Shown here piece after piece: positions 35,878-51,418 of a stretch of 64,000 bases of DNA (position 1 is the stretch's first letter; each line of letters begins with the position of its first letter). Position numbers and translations under genes: made by a program. The DNA lies in NCBI GenBank assembly GCA_037179515.1, contig JAXCGZ010019168.1, positions 1 through 64,000 of the forward strand, written 5' to 3'. This stretch comes from Halocaridina rubra (lineage: Eukaryota > Arthropoda > Malacostraca > Decapoda > Atyidae). Below the pieces are notes generated by a model. That model was given only the letters and a program-made list of their open reading frames with translations, had not been told where the DNA came from and did no database searches.

Positions 35878-37589
35878 CAGTGATCCTTCGTTTATCGCGA
35901 AGGTAAGGTTCCGGGAGCCGGCGTGATAGAGGAATTTTCGCGAAGTAGGATCACCCTATATGTACATAGATATTTTAATTTATTTTTACGTTTACACTGT
36001 ATAAACTGTATAAACCCTCCCTGTACTGTTAACAAACCACCCTTTACTTCATAATTAACAGCATGCAAGTGTAAATTTATATGAAAGTGATAGATAAACT
36101 TACTGTGAAAGAGGTGGAAATGACATGACATACTCATGTACATAGGTATTTTACAATTATTTTCACGTTTACTGTATAAACTCTCCCTGCACTGTTAAAA
36201 AACCACCCTTTACTTTATAAATAACAGCATGCAACGTAAATTTACACGTACGTGATAGGTAAACTTACCGTGAATGAGGTGGTAATGACGTTTGTAGACA
36301 CAAGAGGAAATTATTCTGCAGCCAATAACAGCTTTACAGCTGTTATTCACTGAGACCAAAATAGTGGCCGACATCCGTAAACCTTTTTCCTTCTTTCAGC
36401 ATATCTAAGAGTTTCACCTTATCTGTTATGGTTAACATCTTCCTTTGCCACTTAGGCTCACTACCAGAAGCCTTAGAAGATGAAGGATGCTTGGGAGGCA
36501 TTGCAAAGATTGAAATACCCGAGTAAAAAAATCACAAGCAAAACGTATTAATAAGCACAACGTGAATGGCGCACACGTGAGTTAGACTGAACAAGTGAGG
36601 CGAGACAATGGAAGATGGTGGGAGAACCAAACTTCAGTGAAAAGCCAATCAGACCCCATGATACAGAATATACAGAAAAACAATTCTGTGATTCGTCGTC
36701 TCTCACTCTTTCAGCCAATAGCATTCCATGAACTATCTCACGCAGGTGCGAGCCATTGTCCGAAACGCTGATACCAGTATCGTATTTTACAAGGTGCAAT
36801 ACTCTTAGTATTTATGTTTTTTACAATTTTTTACTGTTTTATTATTCTTAGGCTAAGAAATACGTTTTTTTTTTTATCAATAAAATCATGAAACTACTGG
36901 AAATTTTAATATATGCTAGCTCACGTAGGTGAGACCCCAATACATTGTACGCTATCGGACAGCATTTCACATAATGCAATACTGTGAGTTATATATCTAA
37001 ATTTATGTTTTTTACTATTTTTTACTGTTTTATTACTCTTAGGCTAGGAAATACTTGTTTTATCAATAAAATAATTAAAATTTCAATATGTACTAGCTCA
37101 CGTAGGTGCGACCCTTTTCGTTTTCTGAAACACTGATACCGCTATCGTATTTTACATGGTGCAATGGTTAGTATTTATGTTTTTTAAATTTTTTTACTGT
37201 TTTATTATTATTAGGCTAAGAAATACTTTTTTTTTTATCAATAAAATCATGAAACTACTGCAAATTTTAATATATGCTAGCTCACGTAGGTGCGACCCTT
37301 TGCGTTTTTCGAAACGCTGATACCGGTATCGTACTTTCTATGGTGCAGTTACATGTTCAAACTTATGTTTTTTACCATTTTTTACTGTTTTATTATTCGT
37401 AGGCTGGGAAATAAAAAAATTTTATCAATAAAATAATGAAAAATTTTTTTCAAGAAAAAAATAAAAATACTGAATTTTTTGTTTTTTTAATTTTAATATT
37501 TTTGCATATACCACCCCCAAAAAAGCCAAAAAAAATCGCAATACAGGGAATTCGCAAGAGAAGAATCGCGATAGAGCGAAGGATCACTG
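35878..37589 (-). mobile_element. Family A nonautonomous element N1 (1.7 kb) with TA target duplication
   Basis: The 3' terminus (reverse orientation) begins CAGTGATCCTTCGTTTATCG at 35878 and the 5' terminus, read on the reverse strand from 37589, begins CAGTGATCCTTCGCTCTATC. TA flanks both sides (35876-35877, 37590-37591), and repeat B resumes across the site. Order on the reverse strand: 5' TIR, AT-rich region, about four 5' subterminal repeats (36830-37400), 5' UTR, a short transposase-start ORF (36343-36501) and two 3' monomers. The rest of the transposase is deleted. Confidence 0.9.
36343..36501 (-). CDS. 52-codon helix-turn-helix-only transposase derivative (N1)
   Basis: Starts at the transposase ATG (MPPKHPSSSKASGSEP) and runs through KVKLLDMLKEGKRFTDVGHY, the first pogo/CENP-B-type helix-turn-helix, to FGLSE and TAA. 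The stop comes from an internal deletion that fuses the ORF to the 3' sequence AACAGC.GTAAAGCTGTTATT. The same junction and the same 159-nt length occur in N2 (53038-53196). Whether it is translated is unknown; it could be a DNA-binding competitor of the full transposase. Confidence 0.5.
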   Translation of the reverse strand: MPPKHPSSSKASGSEPKWQRKMLTITDKVKLLDMLKEGKRFTDVGHYFGLSE

Positions 37590-38469
37590 TATATCGAATG
37601 TTTGTTTGCTGTTTGTTCTTAATGCTTTTTTTCAATTCTCTTCATAATATTCGATCGCATTAAGCGGTAGAAGAGGATGAGGGAGAACGAATCTCTATCT
37701 GCAAACGTTTTGGCATTTCCGTATCAGCTGATAAACCCTCGCACGCTATTTCCCTGACAATATTATATCGCAAGTGTGTTTGCTGTTTGTTCTTAATGCT
37801 TTTTTTCAATTCTCATCATAATATTCAATTGCATTAAGCAGTAGAAGAGGAGGATGAAGTGGGAGAACGAACCTCTAACCAAAGCATTTTGCCGCTTTCG
37901 TATCAGCTGATGCTTATTCAGGCACAATATTTACTCACCCTATTTGGGGTTTATCTAATTTTCGAGATTATAGTATTTTTAATATTCCTTGGTTCTAAAC
38001 ATTATTCTATCTATCAACCATGCTGCACGAAATCTTAACGTAAATAAAGTCAGCTGAGAGAAAAAGAAAACGTATACAATTCGTTACAAAGAAAACGTAT
38101 ATCGTACTGTACATGGTAAACTTAAATGAAGTATATATATTCTCTACACGCTATTTCCCTGATGATATTATATTGAAAGTTTGTTTGCTGTTTGTTCTTA
38201 ATGCTTTTTTTCAATCTTCATAATATCATGTTCATATAAATCTACGTTTGTGTGCTATTATTAATAAAGGGTGGTTTGTTAACATTGCAGGAAGGTTTTA
38301 TACAGTAAAGGTAAAAATAAATGTAAACTACCTGTAATACATATGTTACTCATACACCTTGTTCCGTTTATGTGCGATTTTTTTATCTGCGAAATTGCAA
38401 TAACGCCCCCAAAGGATAATAGTAAAACATTTGAATTTCGCAAATAATGCCCCCCCCCCCCACACAAAA

Positions 38470-38473
<4 letters not shown>
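37590..38473 (+). mobile_element. Family B Tigger-like element body with repeat B units
   Basis: Two repeat B copies (37590-37920, GTTTGTTTGCTGTTTGTTCT ... GGAGAACGAACCTCT ... GTATCAGCTGAT). The unique middle (TTATTCAGGCACAATATTTA to about 38280) is repeated inverted at 51840-52200. It ends in a family-A-like subterminal stretch (AAAGGGTGGTTTGTTAAC) and a C-run at about 38449. No ORF. Confidence 0.6.
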
Positions 38474-38519
<46 letters not shown>

Positions 38520-38523
38520 TATA

Positions 38524-38614
<91 letters not shown>

Positions 38615-38632
38615 TTTTTTAATATATAATAA
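38474..38632. repeat. Interrupted (TA)n array
   Basis: TA runs broken by several TTA/CTA interruptions, inside the 3' part of a CR1-like LINE copy. The equivalent copy at 51288-51413 also has a TA array at this place. Confidence 0.95.
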
Positions 38633-38639
38633 ATAAGCG

Positions 38640-39042
38640 CCCGCGGACACTTCTTCCATGAGTACAAAGAGGATTACGATAAGAAAAGATCATCATCATT
38701 ATACATTATATATACACCCACCCTACCTATGTCATATGTCTATCTAATCTACATCTGAAGGTGTCTAAGGTATTGGCATTTATTATCCTACTAAGAATAC
38801 TCTACAGTATTACCAAGCCAATTTTCACCAATTTCCCTTCTGAACCTAAATTTATCAAGCTCAAATCCATTACCCATTACGAGTTCTGGTTTGATCATGA
38901 ATTTTTAAAACTTTATTAATATCACCCTTGTTAATCCCTTTAAACCATTTATACACCTCAATCATATCCCCCCTAACTCTGTGCCTCTCTAGAGAATGTA
39001 GATTAAGTGTTTTTAATTTGTCATATGGTAATTTAGACATTG
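38640..39042 (-). mobile_element. CR1-like LINE 3' end
   Basis: The reverse strand reads MSKLPYDKLKTLNLHSLERH, then RVRGDMIEVYKWFKGINKGD and INKVLKIHDQTRTRNG. A frameshift follows, then FELDKFRFRREIGENWLGNT. The LERRRxRGDMIEVYK and FRxR motifs are the C-terminal end of CR1-type LINE polymerases. A second 3'-end copy is at 51145-51270 on the + strand. Confidence 0.8.
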
Positions 39043-39572
39043 GATAATTATTTTTTTGTTTTGTTTTTTAGTCTTGCTTTAATTCTTTATAATTTTTATT
39101 TTATCTTTGTTTACATTTGCAGATAGAGGTTCGTTCTCCTGCATCCTCCTCCTCTTCTACCGCATAAGTTACTTGCTCACGGCCACCATGCATGTCCCAG
39201 TGTACTGTATGACTGTTGCCCACTGCATAATAGAGTAGTATGTTAATTTCTAGCTGTAAAGTGAATATGAATATCTTTTGTATACACTTAAAAATAGATA
39301 CAGGGCTTTCTGCTTTGCTATGTAGTGATAAAATATGTTTTTTACCTATCTTATATCTTTGGCATGGTGTGTCTATGTAAGGTTTGGAACGTATCTATGC
39401 CCTTTACCATTGTTTCCTATGGAAAATTACTCATTTTTTCACGCGATTTTCCATTTACCCGACACTTCTGAGAACGTATCTAGGCGTTATTCTGAGAAAT
39501 AGGTGTACTTCGCAATTTTTCACCTATCGCGGCGGGTCTCGGAACTGAACCCCCACGATAAACGAGGGAGCA

Positions 39573-39575
<3 letters not shown>
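39043..39575 (+). mobile_element. Family B element terminus
   Basis: It contains a repeat B edge (about 39120-39170) and ends CGATAAACGAGGGAGCACTG at 39575 against a TA array. Reverse-strand TIR: CAGTGCTCCCTCGTTTATCG. The 39170-39500 stretch recurs inverted at about 47190-47520. Confidence 0.65.
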
Positions 39576-39645
<70 letters not shown>

Positions 39646-39646
39646 G

Positions 39647-39718
<72 letters not shown>

Positions 39719-39722
39719 TATA
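39576..39722. repeat. (TA)n array between two transposon ends
   Basis: Left edge is the family B terminus (39575), right edge is the N3 5' TIR (39723). Interrupted once by ACCGGTATATATTA. Confidence 0.98.
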
Positions 39723-41524
<1,802 letters not shown>

Positions 41525-42013
41525 TTTTTTTTTTTTTAAATACAGTGTTCCCCCCTTATCGCGGCAGTTTGGTTCCGGGACCCGGTGCGAACCAGGAAAA
41601 CCGCGGAGTAGGATCAGCCTATATGTACATAGATATTTTAATTTATTTTTACGTTTACACTGTATAAACCCTCCCTGTACTGTTAACATACCACCCTTTA
41701 CTTCATAAATAACAGCATGCAACGTAAATTTATATGGAAGTGATAGATAAAATTACGGTGAATGAAGTGGTAATTACATGACATACTCATGTACACAGGT
41801 ATTTTACAATTATTTTTACGTTTACGTACTGTATAAACCCTCCCTGCACTGTTAAAAAAACAGCATTTACATTATAAATAACAGCATGCAACGTAAATTT
41901 ACATGAAAGTGATAAAATTACTGTGAATGAAGTGGTAATTACATGACATACTCATGTACATAGGTATTTTACAATTATTTTTACGTTTACGTACTGTATA
42001 AACCCTCCCTGCA

Positions 42014-42534
<521 letters not shown>

Positions 42535-43720
42535 TAATTATTTTTACGTTTACGTAATGTATAAATCCTCCCTGCTCTGTTAAAAAAACACCCTTTACTT
42601 TATAAATAACAGCAAGCAACGTAAATTTACATGAAAGTGACAGATAAAATTATGGTAAATGAAGTGGTAATTACATGACATACTCATGTACATAGGTATT
42701 TTACAATTATTTTTACGTTTACATACTGTATAAACCCTCCCTGAACTGTTAACAAACCACCCTTTACTTCATAAATAACAGCATGCAACTTAAATTTATA
42801 TGAAAGTGATAGATAAAATTACGGTGAATGAAGTGGTAATTACATGACATACTCATGTACATAGGTATTTTACAATTGTTTTTAAGCTTACGTACTGTAT
42901 AAACCCTCCCTGCACTGTTAAAAAAACACCCTTTACATTATAAATAACAGCAAGCAACGTAAATTTACATGAAAGGGGTAGATAAAATTACAGTGAATGA
43001 AGTGGTAACTACATGACATACTCATGTACATAGGTATTTTACAATTATTTTTACATTTACGTACCGCATAAACCCTCCCTGCACTGTTAAAAAAACACCC
43101 TTTACATTATAAATAACAGCATGCAACGTAAATTTACATGAAAGTGATAGATAAAATTACGGTGAATGAACTGGTAATTACATGACATACTCATGTACAT
43201 AGGTATTTTACAATTATTTTTACGTTTACACTGTATAAACCCTCCCTGAACTGTTAACAAACCACCCTTTACTTCATAAATAACAGCATGCAACTTAAAT
43301 TTATATGAAAGTGATAGATAAAATTACGGTGAATGAAGTGGTAATTACATGACATACTCATGTACATAGGTATTTTACAATTATTTTTACATTTACATAC
43401 TGTATAAACCCTCCCTGCACTGTTAAAAAAATACCCTTTACATTATAAATAACAGCAAGCAACGTAAATTTACATTAAAAAAAAAAAAATTAAAATACTG
43501 AAAATTTATATTTTTTCAATATTTTAATATTTTAGCGTATACCCATAAAATAAAGTAATAACTTATATAAAAAAAAAAAAAACACGACACAGTGAGAACG
43601 CGAAACAGCAGGGGAACACAGTATGCAAAAATATTAAAATATTAAAAAAATATAAATTTTCAATATTTTCATTTTTTATTGAAAAAAAAAATAATTTTAT
43701 TGATAAAAAAATTTTCCAGG

Positions 43721-44790
43721 CCTACGAATAATAAAACAGTAAGAAATAGTAAAAACATAAATTTAGATATATAACTCACAGTATTGCATAATGTGAAATA
43801 CTGTCCGATAGTGTACAATGAATTGGGGTTGCACCTACGTGAGCTAGCATAAATTAAAATTTCCAGTAGTTTCATGATTTTCTTGATAAAAAAACATATT
43901 TCTTAGCCTAAGAATAATAACAGTAAAAAATAGTAAAAAACATAAATACTAACAGTATTGCACCATGTAAAATACGATACCGTTATCAGCGTTTCGCAAA
44001 ACGAAAAGGGTCGCACCTACGTCAGCTAGTGGATATTAAAATTTTCATTATTTTATTGATAAAACAAGTATTTCCTAGCCTAAGAGTAATAAAACAGTAG
44101 AAAAACATAAATTTAGATATATAACTCACAGTATTGCATCATGTGAAATACTGTCCGATAGCGTACAATGTATTGGGGTTACACCTACGTAAGCAAGCAT
44201 ATATTAAAATTTCCAGTAGTTTCATGATTTTATTGATAAAAAAACATTTCTTAGTCTAAGAATAATAAAACAGTAAAAAATAGTAAAAAACATAAATACT
44301 AACAGTATTGCACCATGTAAAATACGATACCACCATGAGCGTTTCGGAAAACGAAAAGGGTCGCACCTACGGCAGCTAGTGAATATTAAAATTTTCATTA
44401 CTTTATTGATAAAACAAGTATTTCCTAGCCTAAGAGTAATAAAACAGCAAAAAATAGTAAAAAACATAAATTTAGATATATAACTCACAGTACTGCAGCA
44501 TGTGAAATACGGTCCCATAGCGTACAATGTATTGGGGTCGCACCTACGTGAGCTAGCATATATTAAAATTTCCAGTAGTTTCATGATTTTATTGATAAAA
44601 AAACGTATTTCTTAGTCTAAGAAAAATAAAACAGTAAAAAATAGTAAAAAACATAAATACTAACAGTATAGCACCATGTAAAATACGATACCGCTATCAG
44701 CGTTTCGGAAAACGCAAAGGCTCTCACCTACGTAAGATAGTTCATGGAATGCTATTGGCTGAAAGGGTGGGGGACGACGAATAATAGAAT
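43721..44790 (+). repeat. 5' subterminal tandem repeats of A1, about 175 bp x 6
   Basis: Repeat starts marked by CCTAAGAATAATAAAACAGT at about 43721, 43907, 44079, 44255, 44429 and 44616. Each contains GATACCG.TATCAGCGTTTC or CACAGTATTGCATCATGTGA and ends with CACCTACGTGAGCTAGCA. Two alternating subtypes suggest a two-unit higher-order repeat. Subterminal repeats in related transposons are often transposase-binding sites; that role here is inference. Confidence 0.8.
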
Positions 44791-44972
44791 TGTTTTTCTG
44801 TATGTTCTGTATTATGGGGTCTCATTTGCTTTTTCATTGAAGTTTGGTCCTCCCACCATCTTCCATTGGCTCGCCTCACTCGTTCAGTCTAACTCACGTG
44901 TGCGCCATTCACGTTGTGCTTATTAATACGTTTTGCTTGTGATTTTTTTTCTCTCGTAATTTAAGCTTTGCA

Positions 44973-46651
44973 ATGCCTCCCAAGCATCCTTCATCTTCTA
45001 AGGCTTCTGGTAGTCAGCCTAAGCGGCAAAGGAGGATGTTAACCATAATAGATAAGGTGAAACTCTTAGATATGCTTAAAGAACGAAAAAGGTTTACGGA
45101 TGTCGGCCGTTATTTTGGCCTCAATGAGTTTACTGTTCGCTACATCAAAAAGGACGAGGCAAAGATCAGGAAAACAGTGAGTATTTCTCTTAATAAATCA
45201 GCAAAGAGGGTTAACACATCCCGCAATAAGGCAGTAGTGCGGATGGAAGCTGCTTTGGCCCTGTGGATTGCTGATTGCAGAAAGAAAAACATCAGCTTAG
45301 ACACCAATATCATACAAAGGCGAAGAAGCTGTACGAGACATTTGCTACAAACGAACCCGACGACGACAGTGGCAACCATGGAGAGGAGGAGGGAAGAGAA
45401 GATATTGATGACCCACAACCAGGACCCTCCTGCGATTCTCCACTGAGGATACAATCGTTCATTGCTAGCAAGGGATGGTTCGCCAAATTTCAAAAATGCT
45501 ATGGCCTAAAAAGCGTTTCGGTTTATGGAGAAGCTGCCTCTGCAGATACAGCTGCCGCAGAAAATTACCTGAACAACGACTTCAAGAAAATTATCGCCGA
45601 AGGAGAACATGCTCCTGAGCAAGTCTTCAACATGGATAAGACTGGGTTATTTTGGAAGAGAATACCATCTTGCCCTTTTCTATTCAAGGAAGAAGCTAAA
45701 GCCCCGGGATTTAAAGCGCACAAAGATCACGTTACCCTCATCATGTGCGAGAAGGCTGCGGGCTTCATGTTAAACCCCAGGATCACGAAAAGCCTCACAT
45801 TGGACTGGTTTCACCAATGCTTTATCCCTCAGGTCAAACTTTATTTTGCGGAAAAAGGCCTTGAATTTAAAGTCCTTCTTTTGATGGATAATGCTGGTGG
45901 CCACGCAATTAATCTCGAATATGACGGTGTTCAAGTAGAGTTCCTGCCACCGAATACGACATCACTGATTCAGCCTATGGATCAAGGCGTTATTCGTGCG
46001 TTCAAGTCCCTCTACACACGAAATGCCCTGGCGAACCTGGTTGAATCCATGGATTCAGACAAAGAATTCTCAATGAAGACGTACTGGCGTAATTACACGA
46101 TTGCCACATGCCTTCAAAATATTCAGAATGCAATCAAAGAGATGAAATCGGCCATAATCAATGCCAGCTGGAAGAAATTGTGGCCCGAAGTCATCCATGA
46201 CTACCAGGGGTTTGCTCCTGACGAAGTCCATAACTCGGCAGTTGCGAAAGCTGTGAAGTTGGCTGCATTGCTAGGAGGAGAAGGCTTTAAAGATATGACT
46301 CACGAAGATGTGAATGAACTGATTGACTGCCACTCGCAACCTTTGAGTGATGAAGACTTGGAAGAAATGACAAAATCAGCGAGCGAAGAGGAAGAAGAAG
46401 AACTTCAGGAAACGCACGAAAAAATTGAAGAACCTGGCCTTACACTCGAACGTCTGGCAGCCATATATGAACATGTGAAAGCAGCCCAAAAACTCTCGCA
46501 GGAACATGACGATAATATGGTTCGTTCGGTGACCTTCTGCAATATTATCAACGATGCCATGACTCCTTACCAGACCATCTTCGCACAAAAGAAGAAACAG
46601 CGACAGCAACTCCCCATTACCATGTTCTTCTCCCCCAAAAAGCAGCCGTAA
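44973..46651 (+). pseudogene. Tigger/pogo-like DDE transposase, one frameshift
   Basis: Frame 1 (44973 to about 45319) has MPPKHPSSSK, the first helix-turn-helix (KVKLLDMLKERKRFTDVGRY...TVRYIKKDEAKI) and KKNISLDTNIIQ. A frameshift near 45317 moves to the frame that continues to 46651 with AKKLYETFATNEPDDD, a CENP-B-type second DNA-binding motif (GWFAKFQKCYGLKSVSVYGE) and the DDE core: FNMDKTGLFWK, LLLMDNAGGH, FLPPNTTSLIQPMDQGVI. An acidic tail (SASEEEEEELQETHEKIEEP) and QLPITMFFSPKK at the C-terminus follow. Between LIMCEKAAGFMLNP and RITKSLTLDWF the usual 30-40 residues of Tigger enzymes seem absent, an apparent in-frame deletion. All three catalytic acidic positions are present, but the frameshift and gap argue against activity. 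Confidence 0.9.
46607..46630 (+). other. PIP-box-like motif at transposase C-terminus
   Basis: QLPITMFF fits the PCNA-interacting peptide pattern Q-x-x-(I/L/M)-x-x-aromatic-aromatic, followed by basic SPKK. Drosophila pogo transposase is known to carry a PCNA-binding motif of this type. The same motif is kept in N8. Confidence 0.65.
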
Positions 46652-47104
46652 AGCTGTTATTGGCAGCGGAATAATTTCCTCTGGGGTCAACAAACATCAT
46701 TACCACCTCATTCACGGTAAGTTTACCTATCACATACATATAAATTTACGTTGCATGCTGTTATTTATAAAGTAAAGGGTGGTTTTTTAACAGTGCAGGG
46801 AGGGTTTATACAGTAAACGTAAAAATAATTGTAAAATACCTATGTACATGAGTATGTCATGTCATTACCACCTCATTCACAGTAAGTTAATCTAACACTT
46901 TCATATAAATTTACGCTTGCATGCTGTTATTTATGAAGTAAAGGGTGGTTTGTTAACAGTACAGGGAGGGTTTATATAGTTTATACAGTGTAAACGTAAA
47001 AATAAACTAAAATATCTATGTACATATTAGGGTGATCCTGCTTTGCGAAACTCCTGTCTCGCGCTGGGTCCCGGAACCGAACCTTCGCGATAATCGAAGG
47101 AACA

Positions 47105-47107
<3 letters not shown>

Positions 47108-47175
<68 letters not shown>
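47108..47175. repeat. (TA)n array after A1
   Basis: Left edge is the A1 3' terminus; right edge is family B-related sequence (CATACACCTAGTTCTTGG). Confidence 0.98.
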
Positions 47176-47179
<4 letters not shown>

Positions 47180-48607
47180 CACCTAGTTCTTGGAATAACG
47201 CGAAGATAGGTTCTCAGAAGTGACGAGTAATGTGAAAATCGCGTCATGTTACGAGTTATTTTCCAAAAGAAACAATGAAAATGGGCATAGATACGATTCA
47301 CAACTGTACATAAACACACTATGCCAAAGATATACGATAAGTAAAATATATATTATAAGTACATAAGAAAGCAGAAAGACCTGTAGTTATTTATGTTAAA
47401 ATGCAAATAGTGTAGAGTATAAAAGATACACAGATTTGCTGTATAGTAAACAAATTAATGCACTCTATTATGCGGTAGGAAACAGGCATACACTGGGATG
47501 TGCATGGAGGCGTTGGGCACAAGGATGCGGGAGAATGAACCTCTATCTGCAAACGTTTTTGCTCTCGCACACATTTTTCCTGACGATATTATATAGAAAG
47601 ATTGTTTGCTGTTTGTTCTTAATGCTTGTTTTCCATTCTCTCCATAATATCCGATCGCATTAAGTGGTAGAAGAGGAGGAGGATGTGGGAGAACAAACCT
47701 CTATCTGCAAACGTTATTCAGCCTCCGTATCAGCTGATGCACTCCCGCACGCTATTTCCCTGACGATATTATATCACAAGTTTGTTTGCTGTTTGTAGTT
47801 AATGCTTTTTTTCAATTCTCTCCATAATATCCGATCGCACTGACCGGTAGAAGAGGAGGAGGATGCGGGAGAACAAATCTCTATCTGAAAAAGTTTTGCC
47901 GCCTCCGCGTCAGCTGATGCACTCCCTCACGCTATTTCCCTGACGATATTATATCGCAAGTTTGTTTGCTGTTTGTTCTTAATGCTCATCCACGAACAGT
48001 ACTTAGCATTTTTTCCATTCTCTCCATAATATCCGATTGCATTAAACGGTCGAAGAGGAGGAGGAGGAGGAGGGAGAACAAACCTCTGCAAAAGTTTTGC
48101 CGCCTCCGTATCAGCTGATGCACTCTCGCACGCTATTTCCCTACAGATATTATATATCAAGTTTGTTTGTTGTTTGTTCTTAATGCTCATCCACGTACAG
48201 TACTTAAAATTTTTTCCATTCTCTCCATAATATCCGATCGCATTAAGCAGTAAAAGAGGAGGATGCGGGAGAACGAACCTCTCTGCAAAAGTTTTGCCGC
48301 CTCCGTATCAGCTGATGCGCCCTCGCACGCTTTTTTCCTGATGATATACAAACCTTAACACATGCACACTTAGAATAAGAGATATATCCACGCAGTATGG
48401 TGGGTAAAGAGACACTGAAGCACATGGTAGCATGGCGGTAAAGTGTCTCCGAGGCGGTCGATTATTTACTAAAATGAAATTTTTTTCCCCACATTTTTTT
48501 TGCATTGGCATTATTCGTGTATTTCGTAATTTTTTACCATTATTTTTTAGGGGTGTTATTTTATTTTGCAGATTTTAAACACGCAGAAAAAACAAACTAG
48601 GTATATA
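47176..48607 (-). mobile_element. Family B element with repeat B array
   Basis: 47190-47520 is the inverse of 39170-39500. Then about five repeat B copies (about 47530, 47690, 47868, 48070, 48268) each hold GGAGAAC.AACCTCT, CCTCCGTATCAGCTGATGCA, CTATTTCCCTGACGATATTA and GTTTGTTTGCTGTTTGTTCT. Periods of 159-202 bp vary because some copies carry a 25-bp insert (CTCATCCACGAACAGTACTT). No ORF recognised. Confidence 0.65.
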
Positions 48608-48609
48608 TG

Positions 48610-50498
<1,889 letters not shown>

Positions 50499-51140
50499 GT
50501 AATGACCTGTCAGATGTGAAAGGATTATAAAAGGTGTGTAATGAATATCCAGCTCTCTGCTGGGTTTTAATATACCTCTGCATTACTTTCATGATGTCTA
50601 TTCCAATAATTCTCCTTAGATCTTATTATTATTGTTGTGTTATATTATTATTATTATTGGCAACAATAATTTTCCTTTGATGATGATTGTGGAGATTATT
50701 ATCGTCATTATTATTATTATTATTAAGGGCTCATCATTGTTTGTACATCTGTTGGTGTATTTACTTTAATAACTGTGTACAGTGCCCCTCCCTTGTTGGC
50801 TGGGACAAAGAGAGTGTGGGGGGTTGGGTAAATTAGAATGTTGGAGAAGAGAGAGAGACATCTTTAACTAACTCTTGTTCATTCATCCAAAACTACATTA
50901 TTTATTGTAAAAATAATGGTTTAATTACAAATTCGTAATAATAATGAAATTAATAATAATAATCTCCACAATCATCATCAAAGGAAAATTATTGTTAAAA
51001 ATAATAGTAATAATAATATCTAAGGAGAATTTTTGGAATAAACATCATAAAAGTAATGCATAGGTATATTAAAACCCAGCAGAGAGCTGGATATTCATTA
51101 CACATCTTTTATAATCCCTTTACATCTGACAGGTCATTAC
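50499..51140. repeat. Large inverted repeat, arms about 215 bp
   Basis: The left arm (about 50499-50722) runs GTAATGACCTGTCAGATGTG ... GAATATCCAGCTCTCTGCTG ... ATTGTGGAGATTATTATC. The right arm (about 50936-51140) is its reverse complement with a few mismatches, ending ACATCTGACAGGTCATTAC. The spacer is about 215 bp and includes CCCCTCCCTTGTTGGCTGGG. The arms start with sequence shared with family C repeats. A stem-loop or fold-back element is possible. Confidence 0.85.
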
Positions 51141-51144
51141 AAGG

Positions 51145-51270
51145 GTGATAATTAATAAAGTTTTAAAAATTCATGATCAAACCAGAACTCATAATGGATT
51201 TAAGCTTGATAAATTTAGGTTCAGAAGGGAAATTAGTAAAAATTGGCTTGGTAATACCGTAGATTCCTAG
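51145..51270 (+). mobile_element. CR1-like LINE C-terminal end
   Basis: Reads INKVLKIHDQTRTHNGFKLD, then KFRFRREISKNWLGNTVDS and TAG. Same protein end as the reverse-strand copy at 38640-39042. Truncated at its 5' side by the inverted repeat. Confidence 0.75.
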
Positions 51271-51284
51271 TAGGATAATAAATG

Positions 51285-51418
<134 letters not shown>

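Larger units (their letters stand above)
43622..47107 (+). mobile_element. Family A Tigger/pogo-like transposon, longest copy (A1)
   Basis: Order: AT-rich 5' region (5' TIR lost, joined directly to the inverted N4 end), six 5' subterminal repeats (43721-44790, period 172-187 bp), 5' UTR, transposase (44973-46651), two 3' subterminal monomers (about 46690-47000) and the 3' terminus GGTCCCGGAACCGAACCTTC ... CGAAGGAACACTG at 47107, then a TA array. This copy gives the reference structure for the deleted derivatives N1-N8 and for the satellite at 9334-11101. It lies sense to the + strand, antisense to NFX1. Confidence 0.88.

Noticed and set aside
44222..44584. 120-codon reverse-strand frame MKLLEILIYASSRRCDP
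   Set aside because: Translation of the 5' subterminal repeats of A1; periodic with the repeat and lacking domains.
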